This document shows, in pieces, positions 8,349 through 17,309 of a DNA stretch of 64,000 nucleotides. A model generated the notes under the pieces. That model was not told the origin of the DNA, made no database searches, and worked only from the letters and a program-made list of their open reading frames with translations. Every line of letters starts with the position of its first letter. Positions within the stretch are counted from its first letter, which is position 1. A program made the position numbers and the translations under genes. Source of the DNA: an uncultured Rhodospirillales bacterium (GTDB lineage: Bacteria; Pseudomonadota; Alphaproteobacteria; Acetobacterales; Acetobacteraceae); contig CAIMSN010000071.1 of assembly GCA_903844135.1 (NCBI GenBank), positions 46,857 to 110,856 of the forward strand. The letters are read 5' to 3'.

Positions 8349-8545
8349 TCAGCGCCCATTATCGAGCGGGATTTCATTCTCGCCGACACGCAGCGTCGAC
8401 GATTGCAGGCCGACAAAATCGCCATAAAGCGGCGAAGCACGCGGGTCACGGAATTTGCGCTGGCCCAAGTAACGCGCGCGGCCTGTGACGCGGCGGCGAT
8501 GAGCAACGTGTCACGGCCGGCCCGGCCGCCCGCCAGTTAGGGCCG
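8349..8545 (-). pseudogene. Decayed fragment of an HSL-type alpha/beta hydrolase
   Basis: Translating the minus strand gives RDTLLIAAASQAAR and then, after a one-base frameshift near 8475, YLGQRKFRDPRASPLYGDF followed by LRVGENEIPLDNGR and a stop at 8349-8351. These align residue by residue with the intact esterase at 9925-10878 (HDPLLTVAALQAAR, YLGQHDAHDPLASPLFGDL, IHVGEDEILLDDARR). Only the region between the catalytic serine and the catalytic histidine survives: the HGG and GDSAGG motifs are gone and the C-terminus is cut. It is a degenerate paralogue, not an expressed gene. Confidence 0.75.
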
Positions 8546-8564
8546 CCACTCGCTCCTATTCGAG

Positions 8565-9416
8565 CTAGCTGACTGGCCGGGACCCACGCGGATCGGAACC
8601 CGGTTCCGAATAAACGTCGGCTATGGTCCAACCCACGCCCTTGGTCATCGGCATCATGTAGGGGCCGATGTCAGCGCCGTCCCGGAATGCCGACAGATCG
8701 GTCTCAATACTGGGCAGTCCGATCGCTGCCCGGCGGACGTCGGCGGCCTTCACATTGTCGATCAGGGGCGCATAGAGTTTGGCGCCGCCGGGCGTGTTGC
8801 CTGGCCCCATGATCGACCCGTAGATTTGCGGTTCGCCTGCGACATCGGCAAGCCGGTCGTGCAGGTGGGCATACAGACGCGCTGCGACATGGTCCTCCCG
8901 GAACACGCGCTCGATGGTCGGTAGCTGGGTCAGCCGCCACGCATTGGCGTCGTCCGCGTGGCCGAACAGAAAGAAGAAGCTGGCGGCCGCCTCGTCCCCC
9001 ACCATGCGCCTTCCCGGCCAGCCGTGGAGTGCCACGATGGTCCGCAGTCGCGCATCAGTGTCTTGGCGAAACGCCACAGCGCGTCGGACGATCGCCGGAG
9101 CGGCCGGATCGCGCGCCCAAAGCGCGTAGAGCGCAGGGTCGCCAAAGTTACGAAACTGTCGCTTCGTCGACAACTGCTTGCGATTGAAGTTGAACCTCTC
9201 GTTAAAGGCCGGATCCTTCCTGGCCTTCGCAAGATCCGCCAACAGCGCTTGGTCCTGCCCATAAAGCTGAATGATCGTCCGGCCGAGCGCAACATCGGCA
9301 GGCGCTGCTGCCGCCGCGACCGAAGTCGTCGGTCCAGCCTCAGCCAACGCAAGACCAGAGATCGCAAGAACAAATATAGAACTTGTTGCCAGGAACTTTA
9401 GCTGTGGGAGCGGCAT
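8565..9416 (-). CDS. Secreted DUF6624-family protein
   Basis: The 283-residue protein has a signal peptide (LATSSIFVLAISGLALAEA, cleavage near residue 26). The mature part contains IVALHGWPGRRMVGDEAAAS (about residues 125-144), FFFLFGHADDANAWRL, YAHLHDRLADVAGEPQIYGS and VRRAAIGLPSIETDL. This is the characteristic DUF6624 pattern (HGWPG, bed of DRV.. and RR..GLP). The function of the family is unknown; export to the periplasm is likely. AAGGACA precedes the ATG. It lies downstream of the hydrolase/OYE operon in the same orientation, 101 bases after the preceding gene, and may be its last member. Confidence 0.7.
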   Translation of the reverse strand: MPLPQLKFLATSSIFVLAISGLALAEAGPTTSVAAAAAPADVALGRTIIQLYGQDQALLADLAKARKDPAFNERFNFNRKQLSTKRQFRNFGDPALYALWARDPAAPAIVRRAVAFRQDTDARLRTIVALHGWPGRRMVGDEAAASFFFLFGHADDANAWRLTQLPTIERVFREDHVAARLYAHLHDRLADVAGEPQIYGSIMGPGNTPGGAKLYAPLIDNVKAADVRRAAIGLPSIETDLSAFRDGADIGPYMMPMTKGVGWTIADVYSEPGSDPRGSRPVS

Positions 9417-9517
9417 GGGGTGTCCTTATCGCAAGCTTCGGCGATGTCGAAGCATCGGCGCCGGACCTTCACGAGACCAGAACGAGCCGCCCGCCAAATG
9501 GACCGGGTTTGGGAGTT

Positions 9518-9904
9518 TCAGCCATCGTTGCCAAGCTGCCGTGCCGCGGCGTCGGCGGTGTCTTCCGGCTTAGTGTTGAATGCGATTGCTGCGCCGGGCG
9601 CAGCCTTGTGGACGATGTTCACGACCGACTCGAAGAGCGCCAAGCCTTTGGGCGGGAGCCTGAGGCCGCCGCCAATCACGACGCAGTCATACGCGGCGCC
9701 CTCCAATTGCCGTTGAAGCATCGCTTGGCCCGCGTCATCGGGCGTAATCATGCAGGTGTCTCCCTGCCAGCCGCGTTCGGAAATCTTTTCCACCGCGATG
9801 GCGATACCCGCGTTGATCTTCTCGGCGTTGAAGCCCGGCGGAAGAGACGGATCGGAGAAATCAACGGTTTCGGGCTTCTGCCCGACGAAAAGAATGCGGG
9901 TCAT
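9518..9904 (-). CDS. Conserved hypothetical protein (128 aa)
   Basis: I recognise no named domain. The protein is soluble and starts MTRILFVGQKPETVDFSDPSLPPG. It has two Rossmann-like halves: ILFVGQKPE, then ITPDDAGQAMLQRQLEGAAYD followed by CVVIGGGLRLPPKGLALFE. The layout recalls small response-regulator-like or NAD-binding folds, but the catalytic Asp set of receivers is absent. A strong ribosome site (AAGGAGCAAGGAC) precedes the ATG, and the gene follows the HSL esterase by 20 bases. It is therefore co-transcribed with the hydrolase/OYE/SDR genes and may act on the same chemistry. Confidence 0.6.
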   Translation of the reverse strand: MTRILFVGQKPETVDFSDPSLPPGFNAEKINAGIAIAVEKISERGWQGDTCMITPDDAGQAMLQRQLEGAAYDCVVIGGGLRLPPKGLALFESVVNIVHKAAPGAAIAFNTKPEDTADAAARQLGNDG

Positions 9905-9924
9905 GTCCTTGCTCCTTATAGCCC

Positions 9925-10878
9925 TTAGACGGGTGAGGTAGAAATGGTGGCGTCGGTGAGGTGGCGGCGCAGAAAGGCGCCCACGCTATCGGTGGCCTCG
10001 CGCGCTGCACGCAGCAAGGCCAGGTTCGCTGGAAAGACATGCACCATCCCTTGCCAAATATGCAGCTCGCCCACCGATCCTGCGGCGCCGAGCCGCTCGG
10101 CATAGCGCCGTGCGTCATCGAGCAGGATTTCGTCCTCCCCGACATGGATCATCGTGGGCGGGAGGTCGGCAAGATCACCGAAGAGCGGTGAAGCGAGCGG
10201 GTCGTGGGCGTCGTGCTGGCCGAGATAACGCTGCCGAGCGGCCTGCAACGCGGCGACAGTGAGTAAAGGGTCGTGGCCGGCACGGGTCGAGAGGCTCTCG
10301 CCGGTCAGTGCGAGGTCTGTCCATGGCGACAGGGCGACCGTAGCGGCCGGCGGTGACGCTCCGTCTTCGCGCGCCGCCCGGGCCATGCCGGCGGCGACGA
10401 CCAGCGCCAAGCCGCCACCAGCCGAATCTCCAACGATGGCGAGGCGAGCAGCGCCCCTCTCCGCGAGCGCGCGATACGCAGCTTCGGCATCCTCGACTGC
10501 GGCAGGGAAGGGCCGCTCCGGCGCGAGTCCGTAATCGGCCACGAACATCGGCGCCCCCGCGCGAGCCGCGATCTGTCCGCCGAAATGACGATAGGCCTTC
10601 GCCGAGCCCACGACGTAGGCACCGCCATGAAGGTATAGGATCGCGGCTGCGGCTTCGACTCCGGTAGGCCGGCACCACCAGCCAGGAATGCCGCCCATAA
10701 CCGCGGGTTCATACACCACGCCGTCCGCCGCGGGGGTCCTTTCCATCAACTCATCGAAAGCCGGACGTCCATCCGGACCGAGATCGGCGTCGGGCTGCGA
10801 GGCGATCATCGCGCGCATCGCCAGCATCGCGGCGCGGTCGACCAGATGCTCTTCATGGTGAGTAGTGCTCGTCGCCAT
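9925..10878 (-). CDS. HSL-type (family IV) alpha/beta hydrolase / esterase
   Basis: The 317-residue protein shows the hormone-sensitive-lipase signature: oxyanion HGGAYVVGS (residues 84-92), nucleophile elbow GDSAGGGLA with Ser152, acid VGEDEILL and catalytic His in IWQGMVHVFP. These enzymes hydrolyse short acyl esters or lactones. The start at 10878 follows GAGGCG; an upstream ATG would run into the preceding gene. It is the fifth gene of a minus-strand operon: NmrA-like, SDR, OYE, epoxide-hydrolase-like, this gene, then the hypothetical protein. It is a paralogue of the esterase at 17310 and the parent-type of the decayed fragment at 8349. Confidence 0.9.
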   Translation of the reverse strand: MATSTTHHEEHLVDRAAMLAMRAMIASQPDADLGPDGRPAFDELMERTPAADGVVYEPAVMGGIPGWWCRPTGVEAAAAILYLHGGAYVVGSAKAYRHFGGQIAARAGAPMFVADYGLAPERPFPAAVEDAEAAYRALAERGAARLAIVGDSAGGGLALVVAAGMARAAREDGASPPAATVALSPWTDLALTGESLSTRAGHDPLLTVAALQAARQRYLGQHDAHDPLASPLFGDLADLPPTMIHVGEDEILLDDARRYAERLGAAGSVGELHIWQGMVHVFPANLALLRAAREATDSVGAFLRRHLTDATISTSPV

Positions 10879-10892
10879 TAGCGCCTCGATGT

Positions 10893-11846
10893 TCAAGTGG
10901 TTGTCTGGTGAACTGTCCGCGCAGCAACACGCGCGGCGAGCGCACGGATATGGTCGATGACGAAGGCGGGCCGCTCTTCCGTCATGAAGTGGCCGCAACC
11001 GCTGAGGGTATGCGCCTCGACGTCCGATGCGACCATCGCGACCATCTCGCCGACCTTGGAGCCAAGACCCTTTTCGCCGCCCAGGGCGACAACCGGAACC
11101 GTTACCTTATCGGCTATCAGCGGTTCAGTTTGCGCGATGCTGGCAAAGGCCGCGCGGTAGATGCCCATGCTGCCGAGCACGCCCTCGGCGCCGGCAAAGG
11201 TGCGCAGGTATTCGTCTATGGCTGCAGGTGTGATCGCGGCTTGGTTGACGACGTGCTCGCCGGCGAAAAACCAGTCGAGAAACGCACGTTCATTGCCGAC
11301 AATCAGCGCCTCGGGCACGCCAGGGGCAAGCGGTAAAATCCACCACCACATCGAGCCCTGGGCCATCGCTTCTGGCGTGTAGGAGAAGACCTGGCGCAGG
11401 ACCGTCCCAAGCATCACCGGCGCCTCGATATAGACAAGGCCGGCGACCTCCTTTGGATGGTCCGCAGACCAGATCAAAGCCGGCAGCGCGCCCATGTCGT
11501 GCGCGGCGTGGATGAGAGGACGGCCATGCCCAAAGCCGATTGTGCCGACCAGCGCGCGACATTCGTCGGCGAGCGAGCGGGCGTCGTAGCCGTTATTGCC
11601 CGCAGGCTTGTCGCTGTCGCCGAAGCCGCGCATGTCCGGTACGAGCACTGACATCCCGGCATTCGCCAGAACCGGCGCGACCTCGCGCCAGGCGTAGCCT
11701 GTCGATAGGAACCCATGCCAGAGGACCACCGGCTGACCCGACGGGTCACCGCCGATCCAGTAATGCAATTGCACCCCGCCAACCTTGGCGAACGCACTTT
11801 GCAGTCCCTCCATCGGCGCTGGCTCTGTGGCCACGGGGACGGTCAT
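10893..11846 (-). CDS. Alpha/beta hydrolase with Asp nucleophile (epoxide hydrolase/haloalkane dehalogenase-like)
   Basis: The 317-residue protein has oxyanion motif WHGFLSTGYAW and the sheet element PDMRGFGDSDKP. Its nucleophile elbow HAAHDMGALPA places aspartate (Asp117) where esterases have serine. An Asp nucleophile in an HDxG setting is diagnostic of the epoxide hydrolase/dehalogenase branch, which opens epoxides or carbon-halogen bonds through an alkyl-enzyme ester. The catalytic base is His in SGCGHFMTEERP near residue 290. Its ATG overlaps the stop of the old yellow enzyme gene (ATGA), so the two are translationally coupled. Substrate cannot be told from sequence. Confidence 0.87.
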   Translation of the reverse strand: MTVPVATEPAPMEGLQSAFAKVGGVQLHYWIGGDPSGQPVVLWHGFLSTGYAWREVAPVLANAGMSVLVPDMRGFGDSDKPAGNNGYDARSLADECRALVGTIGFGHGRPLIHAAHDMGALPALIWSADHPKEVAGLVYIEAPVMLGTVLRQVFSYTPEAMAQGSMWWWILPLAPGVPEALIVGNERAFLDWFFAGEHVVNQAAITPAAIDEYLRTFAGAEGVLGSMGIYRAAFASIAQTEPLIADKVTVPVVALGGEKGLGSKVGEMVAMVASDVEAHTLSGCGHFMTEERPAFVIDHIRALAARVAARTVHQTTT

Positions 11847-12934
11847 GCCGGTTGCGCCTCGGTCAGCGCCGGATAGTCGGTATAGCCTTTGGCGCCCTCG
11901 CCGTAGAAGGTCGACGGATCGGGCTTATTGAGCGGCGCGTCACGGCGCAGGCGCTCAACGAGATCCGGATTGGCGATGTACGGCACCCCGAACGCCACCG
12001 CATCGGCCTTGCCTTCGACGATGGCGGCATCGCCCTTCGCCTTGTCGAAACCGGTGTTGACGATCAGCGGCACGGTGACGCGAGACCGGAATGTCTCGGC
12101 GACATGGTCGATCTGGACGCCCTTCTCCGCGTCCTTTGCATTGGGCTCGAGCAAGGTGAGGTAGGCGATCCCCAATGCGTTCAGCTGGTCGATCACGGCG
12201 CCGAACGTTGCGCGCTTGTCACTGTCGTCGACTCCATAGAGATAGCTCGATGGCGACAAGCGCACGCCGCAATGCGCTGCGTCCCACGCATCGATCATCG
12301 CTCGCGTGGTTTCGACCATCAGCCGCACCCGATTTTCCGCCGATCCGCCATAGGCATCGGTGCGTTTGTTCGATCCGTCCTGCAGGAATTGGTCGTGCAG
12401 ATAGCCATTGGCACCGTGCAGCTCGACACCATCGAATTCGGCGGCACGGGCGTTGCGCGTTGCCTGGGCGAAATCCGCCACGATGCCCGACAGTTCCTCA
12501 ATACCCAGTTCGCGCGGCACGGGAAAATCGACCCGGCCCGATGGCAGGAAGAAATCCCCCTTGGCCGGTATCGCCGAAGGCGCAACCGGTATCTCGCCAT
12601 CTCGCATGTCGGGATGCGCCACGCGGCCACAATGCCAGATCTGGCAGAAGATGCGCCCGCCTGCGGCGTGAACCCGGTCGGTGACCCGACGCCAGCCGGC
12701 GATCTGGTCATCACGCCATATGCCCGGACCCCGGATCACGCCACGCCCCTGCGGGGATACCGCTGTACAATCCGTGACGATCAGACCCGCGCCCGCCCGC
12801 TGCGCGAAATATTCCGCCATGAGTTCGGTCGGCACGTTGTCCGGGGTGGCGCGGGTCCGCGTCATCGCAGACATAAGGATACGGTTAGGCAGATCGAGGC
12901 GGCCGATGCGGAGCGGCGAGAACAGGTCGGTCAT
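11843..12934 (-). CDS. Old yellow enzyme family alkene reductase (NemA-like)
   Basis: The 363-residue FMN-dependent TIM-barrel protein opens MTDLFSPLRIGRLDLPNRI and carries MSAMTRTRA. It also has FCQIWHCGRV, the active-site GVELHGANGYLHDQFLQDGS (His/Asn pair plus Tyr) and NKRTDAYGGSAENR. These enzymes reduce activated C=C bonds of enals, enones, N-ethylmaleimide and nitro compounds with NADPH. AAGG lies 9 bases before the ATG at 12934, which is preferred over the in-frame ATG at 12943. The neighbouring SDR, epoxide-hydrolase-like protein and esterase suggest stepwise handling of an unsaturated carbonyl or epoxide substrate. Confidence 0.93.
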   Translation of the reverse strand: MTDLFSPLRIGRLDLPNRILMSAMTRTRATPDNVPTELMAEYFAQRAGAGLIVTDCTAVSPQGRGVIRGPGIWRDDQIAGWRRVTDRVHAAGGRIFCQIWHCGRVAHPDMRDGEIPVAPSAIPAKGDFFLPSGRVDFPVPRELGIEELSGIVADFAQATRNARAAEFDGVELHGANGYLHDQFLQDGSNKRTDAYGGSAENRVRLMVETTRAMIDAWDAAHCGVRLSPSSYLYGVDDSDKRATFGAVIDQLNALGIAYLTLLEPNAKDAEKGVQIDHVAETFRSRVTVPLIVNTGFDKAKGDAAIVEGKADAVAFGVPYIANPDLVERLRRDAPLNKPDPSTFYGEGAKGYTDYPALTEAQPA

Positions 12935-12951
12935 CGAAGCCATCCTTTCTT

Positions 12952-13689
12952 TCAGAGCATTTCGTTGCCGCCATCAACGATGATGGTCTGGCCAGTTATG
13001 AAATCGGCGTCAGGCGACGCGAGGAAAAATACCGTGCCGACAAGATCCTCGGCGTGTTCCTCTCGGTTAAGGCACCGCACCTTGATTGCGGCGTCCTGAA
13101 TTTCCTGAGGGAGCGCCTTCTTCGCTGATGGGGTGATCGTAACGCCTGGCGCGACGACGTTGACGGTGATGCCTTCGGAGCCGAATTCGCGCGCAAGGCT
13201 TCGCGACAGACCGATCGTCCCGGCCTTGGCCGCCACATAGTGCGCCTGGCCCTTCACCCCCGAGTAGATTGAGGCTGATCCGATGTTGACGATCCGCCCC
13301 CAGCCTCGGCCGATCATGGTGGGCAACACGGCCTTGCACATCAGCGCCGTGCCGGTGAGGTTGATGTCGATGATCTTGCGCCAGTCGGCGGCCGTCATCT
13401 CGATGAAGGGCTGGACGGGGAAGAAGCCGGCGACGTTAACGAGAACATCCACCCGGCCACTCTGTTCGGCCGCAAACGCGGTCAGCGCTGTGGTGGCGCT
13501 TTCATCGGTGATGTCCGCACTTTGGACCCGAAGCAGCCGGCTGGCGAGCTTAGACGACAGCGCCCCCAGTGCCTCATCGCTCGTATCCGTCGCGACGACG
13601 GCGTCACCGTTGTCCAGAAAGCGCCGCACGAACTCCGCGCCCATTCCGCCGGCGGCACCGGTGATCAACACTGTCCTACCAGTCTTCAT
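12952..13689 (-). CDS. Short-chain dehydrogenase/reductase (classical SDR)
   Basis: The 245-residue Rossmann enzyme has cofactor motif TGAAGGMG (residues 10-17), an Asp after the second strand (ATDTSDE, suggesting NAD preference), NVAGFF in place of NNAG, catalytic Ser in IGSASIYS and YVAAK. It ends with the usual DFITGQTIIVDGGNEML. SDRs of this type oxidise alcohols or reduce ketones. Its ATG overlaps the stop of the NmrA-like gene (ATGA) and the OYE gene starts 17 bases after its stop. It is therefore central to the five-gene operon controlled from the 14.55-14.66 kb divergent region. Confidence 0.92.
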   Translation of the reverse strand: MKTGRTVLITGAAGGMGAEFVRRFLDNGDAVVATDTSDEALGALSSKLASRLLRVQSADITDESATTALTAFAAEQSGRVDVLVNVAGFFPVQPFIEMTAADWRKIIDINLTGTALMCKAVLPTMIGRGWGRIVNIGSASIYSGVKGQAHYVAAKAGTIGLSRSLAREFGSEGITVNVVAPGVTITPSAKKALPQEIQDAAIKVRCLNREEHAEDLVGTVFFLASPDADFITGQTIIVDGGNEML

Positions 13690-14552
13690 CGGGCGTCTCC
13701 CGAGCTTGTGGCGGCGGCCAGTTCCTCGAAATAAGCGCGCAGAGTGCGCGGCTCGCGGCCGAGGATGGCGGCGAGCGTCAGCGCGCTGCCGCGCAAGCCG
13801 ATGCGATCATAGTAGTCGAACATCGGCCGCATCATCTGGGCGTCCTTGGGTAGGGCGTCCGGATCGAGCCGTTGGGGCGTAATCTTGCGGCCCAGCACCT
13901 CGGCGATCAGCGCCGCGACGTCATGCCGGTTCAACCAACCTTCGGCGCACAGCTCGAAAGTCCCATACAATAAGCGGTCTTCCGTCAGCGCGATCGCAGC
14001 CGCTTCGGCGACATCACGATAGTCTACCCGGCTAAAGCGTGTGTCGTTGGACCAAGGTTCGGCGACGACGCCGCTCTTCACGATTCCGTCCCAAGCGCCG
14101 GCGAAATTCTGGAACAGGACGGTTGGATGTAGGAACGTATATTCGAGGTCGGAATTCAACACCGCATCTTCGACCGGCGCCTTAAGGGCATGGTTGGGCA
14201 GGCCGCTCAGCACCGGATGAATGACCGAGGAGAAGACGAAGCGTCGGACCCCAGCACTGATGGCGGCCGCGACGAAGGCTTTGCCGACAGTCGCTTCGTC
14301 AGGAAGCGTAACGGGCGCGATGTAGAAGACGCGACCGACGCCCCGAAGCGCGGCGGCGACGATCGTGGGGTCAGTCAGGTCGCCGACCACCACATCCCGC
14401 GCGCCCTTTTCACGAACAGCCCCCTCGTCGCGGGCGTCATGGATCATCGCACGGACATCAGCGCCTCGGTGCGCAAGTTCGGGAACTACCAATCCGGCAA
14501 ATTTTCCGGCCGCTCCCACGACCAAGATTGTCTCACCCATTGAGTTAGTCAT
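13686..14552 (-). CDS. NmrA-like NAD(P)-binding protein
   Basis: The 288-residue atypical SDR has an N-terminal VVGAAGKFAGLVVPEL dinucleotide motif, VVVGDLTDP, FVFSSVIHPVLSGLPNH and the substrate-domain signature YTFLHPTVLFQNFAG. The YxxxK catalytic pair is absent, as in NmrA/HSCARG and NAD(P)H-quinone reductase-like members, which sense redox cofactors or reduce quinones. It is the first gene of the minus-strand operon (13686-9518) and is divergent from a LysR regulator. It is related to the NmrA-like proteins at 18295 and 22374. Confidence 0.88.
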   Translation of the reverse strand: MTNSMGETILVVGAAGKFAGLVVPELAHRGADVRAMIHDARDEGAVREKGARDVVVGDLTDPTIVAAALRGVGRVFYIAPVTLPDEATVGKAFVAAAISAGVRRFVFSSVIHPVLSGLPNHALKAPVEDAVLNSDLEYTFLHPTVLFQNFAGAWDGIVKSGVVAEPWSNDTRFSRVDYRDVAEAAAIALTEDRLLYGTFELCAEGWLNRHDVAALIAEVLGRKITPQRLDPDALPKDAQMMRPMFDYYDRIGLRGSALTLAAILGREPRTLRAYFEELAAATSSGDAR

Positions 14553-14659
14553 TGCGGTTCAGCCCTTTTCGGCCTGCTTTGGATATTAAAACCGTTGGAC
14601 TGGGATTTCGTTCGTCGCTGATATTGGACAGACTGTGCCGAAAAGTGGGACAATATGAC

Positions 14660-15592
14660 GTGCTTGATATCGACTCACTCCGTATGTTTGAGAAGGTCGC
14701 GTCGCTGAAAAGCTTCACGGCGGCCGCCCGTGCGCTTGGCCTGCCGAAATCCAACGTCAGTCGCGCGATAGCCCGGCTCGAAGAGGAGCTTGGCACCCGC
14801 TTGTTCCAGCGCACGACGCGCGACGTCGTGCTGACCCTGACGGGGCAGGCGCTGCTCGAACGCAGCACCGACATCATCGCAAACCTCAGCGATGCGCTGG
14901 CTTATGTTCGCAGCCTCGCCGGCGAGCCGCGCGGACTGCTGAAGATCAGCGCCGGCATAGGCTTCGGCGTGAATGTGCTGGCCGAGCAGTTGCCGGAATT
15001 CCTGCTGCTCTATCCAGACATTGAGATTGCGCTCGATCTCGAGAGCCGCTCCGCGGACCTCGTCGCCGAAGCGGTCGATGTCGCCGTCCGGCTTGGGCCG
15101 CTAGCCGAATCCGGGTTGGTGGCGGTGAAGCTCGGCGCGATGCGCCGCTACCTGTGCGCCGCACCCGCCTATCTTGAGCGAAAAGGGACGCCGAGTGCGA
15201 TCGATGACATCGGCGGGCACGACACCATCGATATGCCCGGGCCGGATGGCAGGACGAGACGCTGGACCTTTTCCCGGGGCGGCGAAACGGTGCGCGTCGA
15301 AACCAAACCCCGGATTTCGGTCAACGAGGCGCTGACCATTCACCGCTTGGTTTCCAACGGTGCTGGACTGGGGATCTTGAGCGGCTACATCTGCGCGCCT
15401 CAGATCATGAAGGGCCGGCTTGTCCATCTTTTCCCAGACTGGTCACCGCCTGCCGTCGAGGTCAGCCTGGTCTTCCCCAGCCGCCGCGAACTCTCGCCCG
15501 TCGTGCGCGCCTTTGTCGACTATATGAAAGAAGTAAGCCGTCCCGGAATTCTGTGGATGAAAGATCCACTGGCTATGGAAACAGCCGCTTAA
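14660..15592 (+). CDS. LysR-family transcriptional regulator
   Basis: The LysR protein has winged-helix region LRMFEKVASLKSFTAAARALGLPKSNVSRAIARLEEELG and the effector domain with GLLKISAGIGFGVNVLAEQLPEFL and DVAVRLGPLAESGLVA. The GTG at 14660 (VLDIDSLRMFE) gives 310 residues and matches the family N-terminus. An ATG at 14552 would add 36 residues and overlap the start codon of the divergent NmrA-like gene, so it is less likely. The 107-base divergent gap should hold the shared promoters. The expected target is the NmrA-SDR-OYE-hydrolase operon. Confidence 0.88.
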   Translation: MLDIDSLRMFEKVASLKSFTAAARALGLPKSNVSRAIARLEEELGTRLFQRTTRDVVLTLTGQALLERSTDIIANLSDALAYVRSLAGEPRGLLKISAGIGFGVNVLAEQLPEFLLLYPDIEIALDLESRSADLVAEAVDVAVRLGPLAESGLVAVKLGAMRRYLCAAPAYLERKGTPSAIDDIGGHDTIDMPGPDGRTRRWTFSRGGETVRVETKPRISVNEALTIHRLVSNGAGLGILSGYICAPQIMKGRLVHLFPDWSPPAVEVSLVFPSRRELSPVVRAFVDYMKEVSRPGILWMKDPLAMETAA

Positions 15593-15689
15593 TCAAGTCG
15601 AACGTCGGCACCAGCACCTAAATCCTGTCATCTACAGAACTCACGCCGCCCATCCAACGGGCCTTTGCGGACGCGAAAGAATCCGGCTT

Positions 15690-16607
15690 TCAAGTAGTCG
15701 CTAGGGCGCCCGTTATATCCGGGTAACGCTCACGAAGCATATCGAGAAAAGGGCGCAGAGAAGGGTTGCCGTTCGCCTGGCGCCAGTGGGCACGAAAATT
15801 CAGCCGCGTCGGACCTTCGGCATCATGCACCTCACGAAAAATGATGCCGAGGTAGGTGGCTCCCGTGGCGCCTTCCATTGCCAGCAAGACACCCCAGCCC
15901 GCGCTCACAAGGGTGAGAAGCCGGTCGAGCCCTACATCATGCCGATGCAGTCGGTGAGGGTCAGCGTATCCGATTTTGCTGATAAGAAGCTTCAGGAATT
16001 CCGGTCCCGGGCCCCGTTGGGGCAACAAAAACACTTCGTGTTTAAGTTCGTTCCAGTGAACTGCATCACGACCAGACAGCGGATGGTTCTCGGGGAGAGC
16101 GACGACAACCCGTTCGCTCCAGACCGACAATGACCGATCATTCCATCTCGGATTGCCCTCGGCCACAAAGGCGACGTCGATAGCGGAGTTGGCGAGATCG
16201 GAGATCAGATGGTCGCTCGATCCGTCGACCAAATGCATCTCGACATCGGGAAAGCGGTGCCGGTGATCTAGGAGCGTGGCCCGGAGATTGCCGGCAGAGA
16301 TTGAGGCGTGAACGCCGATGGTCAATCGACCGCTCTCCCCACGAGAGCGAGACTTGAAGCGGGCAGTGATTGTTTCAGTCTGCTCTACTATGTGCCGGGC
16401 GTCGTCTAGAAACTCCTGGCCTTCTGTCGTCGCCCGGGTGCCACCGTTGGTGCGCTCGAAGAGCGTTGCGCCCAATCTATGTTCGAGATCCCGCAAGCCT
16501 CGGCTGAGCGTCGACTGCCGAATATTAAGCGCCTCGGCCGCTTGCCGGAGACTTCGGTGCTGGGACGCGACGATCGCCCAGCGCAGATCGCGAAGTTCGA
16601 CCGTCAT
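15690..16607 (-). CDS. LysR-family transcriptional regulator (CbbR/OxyR-like subgroup)
   Basis: The 305-residue protein has helix-turn-helix SLRQAAEALNIRQSTLSRGLRDLEHRLG and FERTNGGTRATTEGQEFL. A periplasmic-binding-like effector domain follows (GRLTIGVHASISAGNLRATL, DVAFVAEGNP, LPENHPLSG). It differs from the two other LysR proteins nearby in the N-terminal sequence and has no divergent partner: it is convergent with the LysR at 14660 and lies upstream of nothing obvious. The preceding minus-strand gene, at 16679, ends 72 bases upstream of it. Its target is unclear. AAGG precedes the ATG. Confidence 0.88.
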   Translation of the reverse strand: MTVELRDLRWAIVASQHRSLRQAAEALNIRQSTLSRGLRDLEHRLGATLFERTNGGTRATTEGQEFLDDARHIVEQTETITARFKSRSRGESGRLTIGVHASISAGNLRATLLDHRHRFPDVEMHLVDGSSDHLISDLANSAIDVAFVAEGNPRWNDRSLSVWSERVVVALPENHPLSGRDAVHWNELKHEVFLLPQRGPGPEFLKLLISKIGYADPHRLHRHDVGLDRLLTLVSAGWGVLLAMEGATGATYLGIIFREVHDAEGPTRLNFRAHWRQANGNPSLRPFLDMLRERYPDITGALATT

Positions 16608-16678
16608 CGCCTTGGCTCATCATTGCTTGCCGCACACTTGGCGAAGCCGGCGGGCTGAGTTGCGGTTGACATCGGACC

Positions 16679-17308
16679 TTACCATGTGATCAGCGGCGCC
16701 TTGCCCAGCCACGTATCAGTGGTGAGCTGCTGCACGACGAAATCCGCGACATCGGCTCGGGCAATGGTCCCGCCATGGACGCCCGACAGATCGGTCAGCG
16801 CCTTGATGACACCGCGCGCCGGCTTGTCGTTGAGCACCGTCGGTCGGACGATGGTCCAGTCGAGCTTGCTGGCCCGAATGGCATCTTCCTGGCGATCCTT
16901 GTCTTCATAGACCTTGCGCAGCATCAGCGGCAGGAACAGCTGGTCGAAGAAGAAGCCGCCATGGCCGCGGCTGTCGCCGGCGCCAAGTCCGGTAATGCAC
17001 ACCAGCCGTCGGATGTTCTGCTCCGCCATGACGCCGACCAGCGCGCGCGTCGCCGTTGAGAGCAGGGTCACCTCGCGGAACGGGCTCATGGGGGTGCCCA
17101 GCGAACTGACGACGGCATCGCATCCTGCAACGGCGCGCGCCAGCGCGGCGGCATCACGCGCGTCGCCTTCGACAAGCTCGACGCCGGCAAGCTCCGTGGC
17201 CTTGGCTTTGGAGCGAACGAGGGCGACGACCTCGTATCCCTTTGCGACGGCCTTGTTGACGATCAGCCGGCCGGTGGCGCCAGTGGCGCCCAATACCAGA
17301 ATTTTCAT
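16679..17308 (-). CDS. NAD(P)H-binding SDR-like protein (YwnB/BLVRB type)
   Basis: The 209-residue atypical SDR begins MKILVLGATGATGRLIV and contains VALVRSKAKA, VEGDARD, VVSSLGTPMSP, VCITGLGAGDSRG and the C-terminal DWTIVRPTVLNDKP followed by IARADVADFVVQQL. This is the biliverdin/flavin-reductase-B or YwnB pattern. The ATG at 17308 follows the stop of the upstream esterase by one base (TGA C ATG), and a GGAGG ribosome site lies inside the end of that gene, so the two are tightly coupled. A further upstream in-frame ATG adds an unrelated leader and is rejected. Confidence 0.87.
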   Translation of the reverse strand: MKILVLGATGATGRLIVNKAVAKGYEVVALVRSKAKATELAGVELVEGDARDAAALARAVAGCDAVVSSLGTPMSPFREVTLLSTATRALVGVMAEQNIRRLVCITGLGAGDSRGHGGFFFDQLFLPLMLRKVYEDKDRQEDAIRASKLDWTIVRPTVLNDKPARGVIKALTDLSGVHGGTIARADVADFVVQQLTTDTWLGKAPLITW

Positions 17309-17309
17309 G

